From Spizellomyces punctatus DAOM BR117 (taxonomy: Eukaryota > Chytridiomycota > Chytridiomycetes > Spizellomycetales > Spizellomycetaceae): a DNA stretch of 64,000 bases. Under the pieces are notes generated by a model. That model saw nothing but the letters and a program-made list of their open reading frames with translations, was not told the DNA's origin and did no database searches. Each line of letters starts with the position of its first letter. The first letter of the stretch is position 1. The DNA lies in contig NW_015971538.1 in NCBI RefSeq assembly GCF_000182565.1, forward strand, positions 392,713-456,712, written 5' to 3'. The position numbers and the translations under genes are program-made. Positions 23,639-36,131 of this stretch are shown here, in pieces.

Positions 23639-26600
23639 TTACGCCTTTACGAGGGACAACAGAAACTTTGAATTTGACACCTAAATTGGTACCATATCAT
23701 TAGGGACATCATTCGGTAAATTAAAGCTGACATCCAAGTGTCGTTCCTGCACATACCTCTTGGTCTTTTTCAAAGATGATATTTGCGTCAGGTTTCCGTT
23801 GGTCGAGATGCTCAATGGGCTGTTTGAGAGCTTTCAGTAAAAACTCCCGTTGCCCATCCAAAACCTTGGCGAGTTCATCGCTCGGGTCTTCGACCATTTT
23901 GTAGTAGTAAAGCACTTCGTCTGTGGGTTGGAGTCCGGCCTGCATTCATACATAACTGGTGAGCACCGAGGAGCGATGGACGAGCACAGAAAGATAGATA
24001 TGTCACGGCTTACTTCTTTTCGTAATCGTTGCACTCGGTTGATGATTTCTCGTGCCAATCCCTCATCGATCAAGGACTGATCTAGACTCGTGTCCATAAT
24101 CACCAGGACTTCATTTGTGCCATGTGCGTGGTAACTCGTATTGGCAGTGTCGTCGAAGTATCGAGTCACCTGAAGATCTCCTTCGCCAAGCACGATACCC
24201 CCGACTTCCAACTGCTGTGTCTTCACATATTGCTTGATAGCCTCTTGAGAGACACTTGGCAGTGCGTTCTTCACCTTCGGTAGTTCCTTCTTCAACTTCC
24301 CTCCCAAAGTCTTCCAATCAGGAATGAGCTTGTACTTGATTCCGTACTTTTCTTCTTCTGCTGTAATGGTAACAGTTCGGATGTTCAACTCCTATTTATC
24401 GGTGCAATCTTGAGCTTCCAAGAATCACATTGAGTCTAATGCACTGGTTATAGATTACCTCAATGATGTATGATTCCAAAACCTTGACATCAGAATGGAA
24501 TTGGGGATCAGGGTTGATAATAATCAGCTCCCGCAAAGGTGTCTACGCGTAGCATGTATCTTAGGACTCTGGAGAACGGCGCAATCGAGGTAGCTTCTAC
24601 ATACCTTCATGGGCAGAGTCTTCTGGTCCCGAATAAAGCGACCCAGTTCGATCACCGTTTGCATTCGCGAAACGGCTCGTTCAATGTCATCGTTGAAGTA
24701 CTCTTTTTTCACCTCAGGGAATGGCAGGAAGTGGATACTTCTGGTGTCTTCCTTCGAAGGCGGCAAGCATGTCTTCAAGTTTTGGTACATGGTCTCGACA
24801 ATGAAAGGAGTGAAAGCCGCCTGTGACGAAAAATTTCACACAAACACACAAGAAGTTAGATGTCTCATTTGCCTGCAAAAACGTCGTTGACGACCCTTAC
24901 CATCATTTTCGCCAAAGTGAAGAGCACCTCGAACAAGACATTTAAAGCCTGGACGGCATCGGCGGGGCCATTGTCACCCTTCAGGCGCTTACGGTTGAAC
25001 CGGACATACCAGTTCGTGAGAGAGTCAATTAAATTGAGCAACCGCGGTGTGACAGTGTACAATCGGTACGCTTCAGGCTTCTCGTTAGATTAAAACATAT
25101 ATCCTTTTGGTCACCTTCGCCTTACCGGCCATCTCAGTTCGTACGAACTCGATCAAGGTCTGTGTTGAAGCCAAAACCCATCGGTCCATCACATTTTGCT
25201 CTCCAGAGAGATCCATATTTGGATTGTAAACGAAGTCAATATTGTGTTCCTTTAGAACATCAGGGTGAAAGTCAGCGACAAATGGTCATTGAACCATCCT
25301 TGCATCCGCATTATACCTTCTTCAACAATGCCAACTGAGCAAAGAAGAACCGGTACGCATTGTACCATGGCAAGAAAACCTTTGCCACAAGTTCTTTCAC
25401 CCCCTCTTCCCTAAATCTTAGATTCTCGGCGCGGACCGCAGGAGAGTTAATCAGGTACAACCTGTTTACAGTATTACAAAGAGATTAGATATTTGCGGAT
25501 GGCAAGGTTTTCCCTCTCATTAGCACATACCTTAGAACATCAGCGCCGTACGAATGCATGACTTCATTTGGATCGGGATAGTTCTTCAGTCTCTTTGACA
25601 TCTTTTTTCCATCGCTGCACAAGGGGTACGGGGTTTAGATGGCATCCACCAGCTTGTTCATGTTCACGAAACGAGAAACATACGACGCAAGAACAAGACC
25701 GTTAACAATCACGTTCTTGAACGGGGGTTTGTCAAAAAGATGCGTTGAAAGGACCATGAGGGTATAGAACCATCCACGGGTCTGGTCAACGCCTTCGGCA
25801 ATGAAATCCGCCGGGAATGTTGACTCAAATTTCTGCTTATTCTCGAAGGGATAATGCTGCTGTGCGTAAGGCATACTAGGACGAACAGTCAGGAATATTC
25901 AAGTAAAACAATCAGAACGGACGGTACCTTCCACTCTCGAACCAACAGTCAAACACTTCTGGTACTCGTTTCAGTGCTCCTTTTCCTTGCTTTGACGGAA
26001 TGGTAATATGGTCGATTCTGCAACAGACATGCGTCAACGATCATTAAGAGAGGAAGCGAATTGGTGATTCACAACTCACTTGTCACGATGAATATCGGTC
26101 AATTCTTCGCATCCTGAAAGAGCGCGCAGTTCCTCCACGGAGCCCACAACGACGATCTACATGGGATGGGTGAGGTTGTGTTGTGCGCCTGAATGTACAA
26201 TCGGATGTCGTTCACCTCTTCGTAGTCGTCGCTTGCCCACAATGGAATGGGCGTACCCCAGTATCTATTCCGAGACACATTCCAGTCTCTGGCATTCTCG
26301 AGCCAGTTATGGAATCGCTTTTCTTTGATAAAATCTGGTACCCTATTTGAAGCCTTTCATTCAAATTGCCTGCAACTACCTGAATAAAAATCAATACGAA
26401 CTTACCAGTACGTCTGATCATTGTTCTTGATGAGCTTGTCATTTATGGTCGAAACCCTCACAAACCACCCCGGAACCGCTTTGTAGATGAGGGGTGTATC
26501 AGACCTACATTACATAGGTGGACGTATTATGACAGGGCTTTGACATGAAAGTGTTCGACGAGCACATTGTTCTATACCTCCAACAGAATGGATAGCTGTG

Positions 26601-28241
26601 GGAAATCTGGGATTGTCTAATTAATCTGCCCCTTCCCTTTAGATCCTTCTGAATCTGCTTATCTGCATCCTAAGAGGGTGCAATGACATCGTCAGCGACA
26701 GGAAGGTCAGGAACAAGAATAAAGACATGACATGTTAACCTTGATGAAAACCCCAGCATAATCTGTGATTTCGGCAGTGAATTTTCCAGTGGCGTCGACA
26801 GGATTGGGGAGATCACCCTCTCCTGTTACAATGCCATGTTCTGTGCAGACTCGGTAATCGTCCTCACCAAATGCCGGTGCACAGTGGACAATCCCGGTAC
26901 CACTGTCATCCGTCACATAGGTATCTGTCATAACTTTGAATGCTTTGCCCTTACGCTAGCGGTGATTGTTCGTGAGAATGAGGTATCGGCGTGGTTTCAA
27001 AACTGACACGTACATCGGCGAAGTAGTCGAACAGTGGTTGGTACTCCACTCCCTTCAAGGAGCTGCCCTTAAGCTTCTCCAATACTGTAAACTTCGCCTT
27101 TTTGATGTCTTTGTAAAGAATATCAAGGCGCTTCTCCAAAAGGATCCAGACTGCCCCAGTCTCATGATCTACCAAGGCTAGTTCAGAACGCAAAGCATCA
27201 CAAGGCTATTCACCTCTTTTATCATTCCTAACCTTTGATCTTGATATAGTCAAATTCCGGATTCACACACAGAGCCAAATTACTTGGCAACGTCCAAGGT
27301 GTCGTTGTCCACGCAAGGAACGCGACTGAAGGATCACTGAGCAGTGGAAATGAAACGACAACTTTACAGTCATCTTATCAGCACCCAGTTCTCCATAGAT
27401 CCCTGACGCACATTCACTTGTCCCTTACCAGCCGGGTCAATGACATCTTTGTAGTTCAAGTTGGCCTCAAAGTTGGAAAGGGGCGTGGTCACACCGGTTG
27501 AATAGGGCATAATCTATACGAACATGTTAGACCCTTGTATTTGCGAGCGAAATAGCAATGTATTTAATCGCTCCACCTTGAATCCGCGGTAGACTTGGTC
27601 TTTGTCATATAGTTGCTTAAACACCCACCACACGGACTCCATGAACGACAAATTCAACGTCTTGTAGTCATTTTTGAAATCGATCCACCGTCCCATGCGC
27701 GTCACAGTGCTTTCCCACTCAGATGCGTACTTCATCACAATGGCCCTACACTCCGCGTTGTACTTGTCAATACCCATCGCCATTACGTCTGCTGGTCCAG
27801 TGATGTTCAGCTTCTTGTCAATCTCGTGCTCCACAGGAAGACCGTGTGTGTCCCATCCGAATCGACGTTCGACGTAATGTCCGGTTAGGGCAGCATACCG
27901 TGTAACAACATCCTATTTTGCTCACACATTATCACCGCGTTTCAGAGAGGTCAAGGAGCAAGCAGTGGGATCTAACCTTGATAGTTCCAGCCAGTAAATG
28001 TCCATAATGCGGTAAGCCAGTCGCAAACGGAGGACCGTCGTAAAACGAAAATCGAGGTCGACCTTCGGCCAGTTTCAGGGAAGTTTGAAAAGCATCGATA
28101 TCCTTCCAAAATTGCAAGACTCGCTCCTCTTCTTCAGGAAAGGAGGGCTTTGCCGGAACTGTTAAGAATAAGAGAATTATTATCGTCTTTCTGATAGCCA
28201 ACTAGTATAGAACTGTAATGCTCACTCTCAGGAATGCCCAT
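23639..28241 (-). CDS. ILS1: Cytosolic isoleucyl-tRNA synthetase
   Basis: Twenty-two exons encode 1,080 residues: 28241-28226, 28158-27977, 27912-27577, 27513-27429, 27373-27233, 27177-27014, 26955-26740, 26669-26578, 26504-26406, 26342-26216, 26156-26080, 26017-25928, 25875-25684, 25614-25531, 25461-25317, 25249-25126, 25070-24901, 24820-24605, 24542-24459, 24391-24014, 23939-23757, 23680-23639. The class I signature 1 is PHYGH within [15 protein letters not shown] and signature 2 is KMSKR. The CP1 editing domain is present ([34 protein letters not shown]), followed by the anticodon-binding domain with [16 protein letters not shown]. Length agrees with eukaryotic cytosolic IleRS and there is no mitochondrial leader. 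The first exon has just 16 coding bases. The last intron (23756-23681) was chosen because it yields a family-like C-terminus. Confidence 0.95.
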
Positions 28242-28547
28242 TTTGGATACCTGCGCTTTGGCAGTCAACAGAGAGTGAGGTAATAAAGAAAACTTTGGTC
28301 GAAACGGCGTCAATAAGCGTAAGTTTGGGAAAACGGTGTGAGTTCGCTTGTATAGTTTGACCACTTTCGACATGCAGCGTTGCTCGAGGAGCGTTTGGCC
28401 TTGTGTCGACAGTCTGGTGGAAGGCAGTGAGGTGTCCTAGTCATCTAATCACTAGGCAACGGCCGTGATGGTGGCTGTGAAGTTCATCTATCTTGGCCAT
28501 CACCGTGTTGCCCATTGTTGGGAGACGACGATGACGAGAAACGCCCA
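28242..28547. promoter_or_regulatory. Divergent promoter interval IleRS / TERT
   Basis: A 306-bp interval separates the start codons of a housekeeping synthetase and telomerase. Both promoters must lie here unless TERT has an upstream non-coding exon. No recognised motif stands out. Confidence 0.45.
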
Positions 28548-31500
28548 ATGAATGCTCTCCATGTAGCAGGCGAAGATGGAAGGCCCTCCGCTATGCTCCG
28601 TGGGATGTTTCCCAATGTATGCAGCTTGCTACAGTATTTGGAGGCCATTGGTGCAAACCAGTCAATCCTGCTGGATGCCGTACCATGGAGCCCTTTAAAC
28701 CCTGGAGATCCTCCAAAGTACCACCAGTTTCTGACAACCACTATGGTTGCTCGTTCCCTAGAGTCAAAGGAACCTTTACCACCGTCTCAAGGAGAAGTGA
28801 TTTTCTCTCAAAGCGAGGTTTGCAAAATTGGCCGCATAGTTCATTTGGAAGCCGCCGGGGTTTTGTGCCTTAGTAAAATAAAAATGTGCGATAGATTGTC
28901 AACAGTGCCATTGAGAAGATTCTAAAGGGATCCGAAGGAACGGCAAACGTGCTAACTTTTGGCTATAGAAAAGTGAGAAAATTGCTCCAGCTAACTTTCA
29001 TCTGACCTGATCTACAGCTACCCAGTTCTCTCCGTTCGTAGCTCAGTGGCAAAGGAGGAAATAGAGTTACCGGGACTCACGGAATTGAGAACTTTTTTCC
29101 TAACACGATCGTGAACTACGTTAAGGCACCCGTTTGGGAGATGCTGCTGGGAAGGTGCCATTATTTTCCTTGAAACGCCCCAGGCAACCTATCCCTAATT
29201 GGTGTACATATTTTTCAGAATTGGAGTAAGGGCAATGACAGACCTTTTGTTAAACACGACGATGTTCATGGCACTGCATGATGGATGCTATGTGCAAATT
29301 TCGGGTAACTTCCCAATTTAATTGGTTTCAACATCCTGGGCCCGTCCCTAATATCCACTCAGGTGTTCCAGTAACAGATGGGCCCCTCTCTGCTGCACTT
29401 TCTAGTCCATTGACAATAATGTCAAAGTCACGAAAGCGTCACGCCGTTGATGATATGCCCCTAAGAAACGAGGCGGGCAAGCGCATCAACGCGTGTGCAG
29501 AGGAAATGGGGACTGATGTAAAAGCTCCAGGCTTGGCTATGGACAATGTCTGCTTGTTGAACCAATCTACACGATCCAAGACCGTGCAGCGAAAATTGCA
29601 GAGGTTGTATAGATACAGCCGGTCTGTTCTGCTCCAATTTAACTCCATTTTAATGAAGTTGAAATTCCCAGCCATCGGACTGCCGCCATATGCTTTGCAC
29701 ATCGCCGTATCTTCTACACTCGGCCTGTTCGAGGTTCGAGAAATACCTTCATTTTCGGTCTCCCCAAGACTCGTATGTCTTCTGCCATATATATTCGACT
29801 GAACAAGTGGACACCAGGGCTGACGCTATTTGTCCCTTCCGTGCCATTAGACGTCTTAAATCGGTATAGGCTGGCGCTGAAACAAAAGACGCGACTGATG
29901 CTATGCTATATTTTTCCCCGTCAATTTGACTTGGAGAATGTGTTTACCTATGCTGGGGAGCATCCTTATCAATGTCCACCAGAGTTCCATGATCGCGAAC
30001 GCGATCTAGAGGTGATTGGACTGGATTAGCTATTGTCGGTTTGTGAGAGGTTAATGACATGTTTGCAGGCAGTCACTAAACGAAAGCTCCCTTGGAGACT
30101 AAAGAGGGCGGAGCACTTGGTCAATATGCTGATAGCACTCCATCAAAAATGTAACTTCCGCGCTTTGTTAGACTTCTATTGTCCGAGTCCGGTAAGGTCA
30201 GACAGTTATCCTTGGCTCGGCTGTATCTTCTAACGGCTTCGCTGCTCGAAAAGGTCTCATTAGAGAATGATAGTTCAGCAAGCCTAGATCTACTGAGAGC
30301 CCACACTTCGTTCTACCAGGTCAGAATCATACTCAAAGCGCTGGGTTGAAAATCTTTATGCAGTTGCCCACGGGAAATATCAACACAGGTTACTGCCTTC
30401 CTGCGAGCGGTGATTTACGCTATTATTCCATTAGAGTTTTTTGGCAGCGAGCAAAATAGAGAAACAGTCATGAAAGGTGTTTTTCGGTCATCGCTCGACT
30501 CTGAGGTAATGACATTCTAACAAGCTCAGCCATTGGAAAATTTGTGCGCCTCCGTCGATACGAGACTATGTCCTTGCAAAGCGTCATTACGCATTTCAAG
30601 GTAAGTATCTGGAGTATTCGTCTCGAGTGCTCTCGGGCTCTAAAAGAAATACTCTTCTAGATCAAAGATTGTTCGTGGGTGGTACCACCGAAATATAAAG
30701 AGCATCAGCCGAACCATATTCCTCTATCGGATATGGAGAAGAGGAAGGAATTAATCCTAGAGTTTCTCTACTGGATGGTTGATTCTTTCGTGATTCCCTT
30801 ATTGAAGGTGCACCTCCGTTGGCGATTCTTTTGTGGATTGAACATGCAAGCTAATAGCGTAACGTTAGACCAATTTTTACGCAACGGAAAGCGCCCCCTA
30901 TCGAAACAAGGTGTTCTATTTTCGCCATGATGTGTGGAGTCAGTTAACGGGGTCTATATCCAGTACATTATCCTGCACTGTGTTCCGCCCAATTGATCAG
31001 GTAACGTCTCAATCAGTATTCGCAATTTAGCAGCTTCTCATCCCTGATGGTAGAAGAATTCAATGCATGCTCCACAATCATGGCGTTCTTTGGGATATTC
31101 CTATATACGATTGCTTCCGAAAGACAAGGGTGTACGTATGATTACAAACTTACGTCGTCGCTTTCCAAAGAAGGTATACCATTAAGCTGCAATTGCTGGA
31201 CGTTTGCATATTACTCATGCCCCATCTAGGCGTCAGGTGGCTTGACAATGCGATCAAACCGCCTATTAAACAACAATCCGCCGCCTACTGATGTCTCAAA
31301 ACAAAGAAGTCTCGGGTTTTCAATCAACACAATTCTGCAGAACGCTTTCCAGATCCTTACTTACGAAAAGGTTCAGTACTACATGCATTGCCTGGGATGC
31401 ATTCTTCGTAGATGCTAACAAACATCTGCTTAATTGCCCGGCAGACACGAAATCCGTCTCTACTGGGAGGGTCCGTCCTTGGGTTGAACGAAATCTACGG

Positions 31501-33485
31501 AAGACTGAAGGCTTTTCAACATCGATTGATGGGCTCCCATGGACTTCCACGCATGTATTTCTGCAAAGTGGATGTCGCCAGCTGTTTTGATACCATCGAC
31601 CAGACCCTCCTGCTATCAATTATTCGAGATGTCTTTCAAGATGTACAGCTCGTTCTAAGTAAACCGTTCATTGCCCGTTTTGTTAACGTTTCTCAACATG
31701 TAGGATGAGTATGTCATTCAAAAATATTCTTTTGTTTATCCAAGCGCCGGACGCTTGAAAAGGACGTTCTTGCGTCGCGCACGACCCTCGGGTAGGACGA
31801 ACCCTAACTTGAATAACAATTGCAATCCCATTAACCCACTGAAGAACAGGCGAGTTCCCTCAATTCGTTCAGTTGGCCAAAACGCTGGCTGAAGGGCTGC
31901 GAAATACCATTTTCGTTGACCAAGTGGGTGGAATAGTACCTCTTTTTCGAAGCTTAATTACTCATAGTTTGATGGTAGGTCGTATACTCCTTCGAAGAAA
32001 GGCAAAGGATCGTTGATCTACTGGAGGAGCATATTTGCAACAATCTTATAAAGGCGAGCTCCCATTTATTTCTCCGTTTGACATAGCAAAGGTGTTTGTT
32101 GATCTTACCAGATCTGTAGATGGGGAAGAAGCTGTATAAGCAAGTGGTTGGTATTCCACAAGGATCAGTTCTTTCTACCCTCCTATGCAGGTGGGAAATT
32201 ACAAATGATGAACAAACCCTCCTCAATATTACTAACGCCACCTTTAGCTTTTTCTACGCTCACATGGAGCAAACGGAATTTGCTGATCTTAATATGGACA
32301 GTAGCTTGTTGCTGCGTTACGTAGACGACTTCCTTTTCGTTACCACGGTGAAGGAGGAAGCGCTGAAATTCCTCAGAATAATGCATGAAGGTAGTATGAT
32401 AGGCTTTAGCACCAAATTTAAAATTTAACTTAATTGACTTTTCCGCTTTTTTCTGCATAGGACATCCTTCTCATGGATGCTTCATCAACCCGAAGAAAAC
32501 GCTAGCAAATTTTGAGGTTAGCGGACAAGCAGACGCAATGTTCGCTGGGCAGGTCTTGAATGCGAGCGCAGGTACCGTACTAAAAGGGGTGAATAGATTT
32601 CACGACGGACTACTGAAGGATGTTCGCCAGCTTTTCCTTGGTGTGGGCTTCTTATTGACACACGAACGCTCAATGTGAAAGCGGACTATTCGCGTTTCGA
32701 TGGAACATGTACGTTGTATACAGTGCTTGTTCAGATTACCGTTGAGGGTGCTCAGCTGACGCCATTACCTTTCATAGATATCAGCGATACATTAACAGTG
32801 GAAACAGCCTTACGTCCGGGATCTTCCCTTCGCCATAAGCTGTTTCAGTAAGTCCCCATTCTCGAGTGTTCTGAACATGGCAGCTAATGATGTTTCTTTA
32901 GGTTCCTCAAACCGAAATGCCATGCCGTCTTTCTGGATACCAATCTGAATTCGACCGCAACCGTGTTGCTCAATATTCATCAAAATCTTCATTTGTGTGC
33001 CATAAAATTCTACGCATACGTCAAGTCCATGAACTTGTCAGCATCTATGCATAGGACTGCCTTTCTCTACGGTAGGTTGACTTCTGGATAGATAGCGCCT
33101 GGGTGCCTTTCTAAAAACCACTCTGTGAAAGATGTCATCAAAGAGACAATCCGTTTTACCTATATGCTCATTCGCAGTCGAGCAAGCAGCAGCACTGCTG
33201 TTGCCAACCGGTGTCATTGTTCGATTACCGCAACTCAGATTGATTGGTAAGGAACAATTATCACGTTGATGACAGGATCTGGATGGTTAAACCTAGTCTC
33301 CAATGAACAGGCTTGGACTGCACGCTTTCTGTTTGGTGCTCAGGTGGAAGCAGACGCGCTTCCAAGGTCTTTTGAAAATGCTTGAAGATGATATGACTTC
33401 TGGGCGATTTCGGAGAGTGCGAAAAAGATTGCAAATTATCACGGATCCGAACCATTCAAAAGCTCTCCAGCATATTCGCTATTGA
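28548..33485 (+). CDS. TERT: Telomerase reverse transcriptase, complete
   Basis: Twenty-six exons give an uninterrupted 1,127-residue TERT: 28548-28817, 28895-28972, 29042-29154, 29219-29304, 29363-29603, 29672-30011, 30069-30191, 30254-30319, 30389-30476, 30530-30600, 30661-30807, 30869-31000, 31054-31173, 31230-31370, 31445-31642, 31704-31791, 31850-31923, 31979-32053, 32120-32190, 32248-32390, 32461-32571, 32631-32708, 32778-32847, 32902-33071, 33132-33246, 33311-33485. Domains: TEN (about 1-185, with TANVLTFGYRK and FFPNTIVNYVK); a basic linker; CP and T motifs of the RNA-binding domain (300-540; IFPRQFDLENVFT, RALLDFYCPSP, FVRLRRYETMSL, TNFYATESAPYRNKVFYF). Reverse transcriptase motifs are 1 (RLLPKDKGVRMITNLRRR), A (KVDVASCFDT, Asp715), B' (GIPQGSVLSTLLC), C (YVDDFLFVT, Asp867/868), D (NPKKTLANF) and E (FPWCGLLIDT). 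The CTE ends WLGLHAFCLVL onward. All three catalytic aspartates are present. It extends telomeres in the nucleus using a separate RNA template. Confidence 0.95.
32054..32119 (+). other. GC-AG intron in TERT
   Basis: TERT intron 18 is 66 nt, begins GCGAGC and ends CTGTAG. No GT donor in this interval would join the conserved exon ending NNLIK to the exon starting MGKKLYKQVVGIPQGS in frame. The reading is phase 0 on both sides. Confidence 0.75.
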
Positions 33486-33760
33486 GATCATGGTGGGTCT
33501 GAAGCACGATGGTCGGGCGATTGGGGGACAGCAAAGGTAGAAATGAAACTTGGTGATGGAACATTTGTATCAAGGCATGTCCCTCGGAAGACCTTGAAAG
33601 TTGCGAAACCGTCCGCATGTTCACAGCCGCCATGTGAAGGTGACTTGCTAAAAGACTTGCACAGAAAATCGCTGCATAGAGCCAAAAGGCGAAGGCGGGC
33701 TCAAGTGAAGCCCGTATGACAGTGTGTTTTTCCTTTTTATGTACTATAAAATCAGCTAGT

Positions 33761-35017
33761 CTAAAGACGTACGTAGCTACGGCCAGATACTCTCTCGTAG
33801 AGGGACGCCACAAAGTCCTGTAAGGCTGAATCAGCATAAACATAAACAGAGGAATTACAGATGGCTTGTGCCCTACCCAGCATACTGCAAGGAGTGTACT
33901 CCAAAAGTCCCAATGCGGTAACATTTCTGGGAAACGATGAACTGTAGTAAAGCAAAGCAAACAAAAATCAGTTGATCATGTCTAGGTACGAAAACATGCA
34001 AGAACTCATACTTACTCCGTAACACAGTGTAATTGTAAGCAGAACCTATCACAAAGTATCCAATTGCGCCGATAAATAGAATCAGGCAGAATATTCCAAA
34101 CGTGGACATCCCTCCCTTTCCATTTGGGCTATTCTTGGGCGTACTTGGACATCCAGCCTTTGACTCCCACTTTATTGTGATGAGCTTGTCGGTTTCCTCT
34201 ATCTTCTCGGGCTTTCCTGGCTGCAGTCCAGAGTACATTTTTAGCACAAGTCACCAATGCAAAAGCCTACCACTAGTGACCCACCGAAGTGTTATCGTTG
34301 CAAATGAAGGAAACGTTTACGGTTTTTGAGCCTTTGGTTTCTGAGGCTTTGAACAAGAGGTCCAACGCCTGCCCGCGGGCATGAGGCTCGGGTCGAAAGT
34401 TAGAACCTCCCGCAAATTGTATTGCCTGCGAGAAGGTTATTTTAGGTTCACACATTTACGTGTATTACCAAGCGTCGTGTACATACCCTTAAAGTTATAG
34501 GAGGTTCACCCTCCCTCAAGAGCAGTTCCATCTTGTATCATAACGTCAACAGAGAGTTTAGTTATTTGGCTTGAAATATTAGTTGAAAATAAAAAACCGT
34601 ACCCAGCAGAACCACGCATTGTCGCTACATTTGCCTGCATAGATAAAACATGTGAGCTCAAGAATCCCCATTACTTCAAATACGAGTCGTTCTCACTTTG
34701 AACATCGGCCCCAAACTTGGTTGTTATTGGTCCACACAGACTCCCTGCAATGGTCGTCTCCCACGTCACAACGTCACCAGCTTCAGGTTTCTTTCTAGTG
34801 GTTATATTGAAGTCCGGTCTGTAGACCAGGTGAGTGAGTGGCTCATCAATCTGTAGCAGCGTTTGTGTCAAATTTACTTCAAAGGAGATAAATCGTATAT
34901 ATACTGCTGAACGTTTCCGCCGCCCGTTATAATGTTGGAGCAATTATATTCGTTGACAGGCGCTGCAATTGCGCCAGCGCAGAGTATAGTTATCAGGAGC
35001 GCTAGTTGAAGACGCAT
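33761..35017 (-). CDS. ATG27: Atg27 / mannose-6-phosphate receptor-like type I membrane protein
   Basis: Eight exons (35017-34878, 34818-34697, 34634-34603, 34531-34487, 34425-34285, 34220-34016, 33941-33877, 33817-33761) encode 268 residues. There is a signal peptide (MRLQLALLITILCAGAIAAP) and a lumenal Cys-containing domain of the MRH type (AGSLCGPIT, CSDNAWFCW, AGGSNFRPEPHARGQALDL, VSFICND). One membrane helix follows (FGIFCLILFIGAIGYFVIG), then a short cytosolic tail with FPEMLPHWDFW and a C-terminal RVSGRSYVRL. This layout is that of Atg27 and fungal MPR-like receptors, which cycle between Golgi, endosome and vacuole; Atg27 helps deliver Atg9 membranes for autophagy. The family is clear. 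The precise orthologue is less so, because MRL1-type proteins share the fold. Confidence 0.82.
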
Positions 35018-35420
35018 CTGGGGATTGTGCTCTAACCTCTTGGGATGATCTGCAGATCCCGCGTCCGTCCCCGACTTCCAACGCACTTCATGCAGCAGTC
35101 ACGTGGGCATTGTTGCCTATGCATCACATTAGGGTCAAAATATTCGTACGAGCTTACCGGGGCCCATGTTGGTCAAGACCTATTGGATGCGCTTTGAAGT
35201 AGCGCACATAATCCCCTTCATGATGACAGGGCTCATGACAAGTATATCAACCCCTTGCTATCATAGGATACTGAAATCTCGCTGAATGTACATTGGACAG
35301 ACCATAAACTTTACATGAAGACCCAATGAGACGTATATACAAGCACACTCGCTCGGAGGTTAAACACAGTAGCGAGTGAGATATGGTTTTATCCCGTTTT
35401 GGCGACAGGATGCGCGACAT
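35018..35420. other. Intergenic region
   Basis: About 400 bp upstream of the Atg27-like gene and downstream of the 96-residue gene, both on the minus strand. It has a CACGTG near 35100. No coding potential is seen. Confidence 0.4.
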
Positions 35421-35877
35421 CTATTGATGACGCGCGCCCTCTTCCTGACTTTCCTCCTTCTTCTTGCCTTTTGTCCGTTGTTCGCCAATTACGCCTTCTC
35501 CCGCAGTGTACTGCAAGCATGTATCTAGCATATGTACCACAATCAATGACTATGATGTTTACCTTTAGGGGAAATCCAGTCCGCTCTTGGTGAATCCGAG
35601 AAGCCTAGAACATCATGGTTAGGCGTCAACATGTTCACTAGAACCATATCACAAGGTGCGTTCAGCATCTCACCGACTCGGATTTATGAATCCTGTAATC
35701 CGCAGCAGAAGTTTTGCTCTTTGTGATTTGATTGATTTCATGACGGGACTTGTGAGATTCCTCAATAAGCTCCTTTTCTTTTTTCTGGCGATATATAAGC
35801 TATTGCATTAAGCATTTTGATATCATGCAGCATGTTTCCTTTACCACAAGCGGGTCGGATAGATCGTGGGCATTCAT
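35421..35877 (-). CDS. Unrecognised 96-residue charged protein
   Basis: Four exons (35877-35845, 35799-35674, 35604-35563, 35510-35421), all phase 0, encode 96 residues. After a short start (MNAHDLSDPLVLIYRQKKEK) comes a Lys/Glu/Gln-rich helix (LIEESHKSRHEINQITKSK), then IHQERTGFPLKYTAGEGV and a Lys/Glu-rich end. I know no family with this pattern; the FPLKYTAGEG patch looks like a conserved core. The frame is also open upstream of the ATG for about 45 codons but has no other ATG, so the N-terminus could be longer if an upstream exon exists. It is divergent from the PPG1-type phosphatase with about 250 bp between starts. Confidence 0.55.
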
Positions 35878-36131
35878 TTTGGGAACAAGGAAACTGTCTC
35901 CAAGCAAGAGTGCTGAGAATAGCTGTGAGCACAATCCAGACGCTGAGATACGTAATATCGTCGGCACTGCTGCAGTCTGCTGCGCTGTGATGACAAAGGT
36001 CGATCGCAGATGACACAATCAAATATCACGTGACATAACCTTAGCCTATTCCGTGGTTGCATTGACTCCCATGCTCTGGAGATCTCAACCATCTCCCTTG
36101 TCCCGTTCATAACGCAGACACGGCTATTCAA

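Noticed and set aside
23741-23756. Ten-nucleotide apparent intron at the IleRS 3' end giving a 21-residue alternative C-terminus
   Set aside because: Ten bases cannot be an intron; a 76-nt GTATGT...TTTAG intron gives a better C-terminus in frame.
31800-31808. AACCCTAAC, resembling a telomerase RNA template
   Set aside because: It lies inside TERT intron 16, and a nine-base match to some register of a six-base repeat is expected a few times by chance in 64 kb.
28515-33485. Reading the TERT region as a decayed retroelement or pseudogene because frames are interrupted everywhere
   Set aside because: All interruptions fall in introns with consistent borders; the exons join in frame and every catalytic motif is intact. 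TEN and CP/T motifs are specific to TERT, not to retrotransposons.
35399-36022. Open frames on both strands around the 96-residue gene suggesting a membrane protein
   Set aside because: The hydrophobic frame has no ATG start and no splice support; the spliced minus-strand frame explains the region better.
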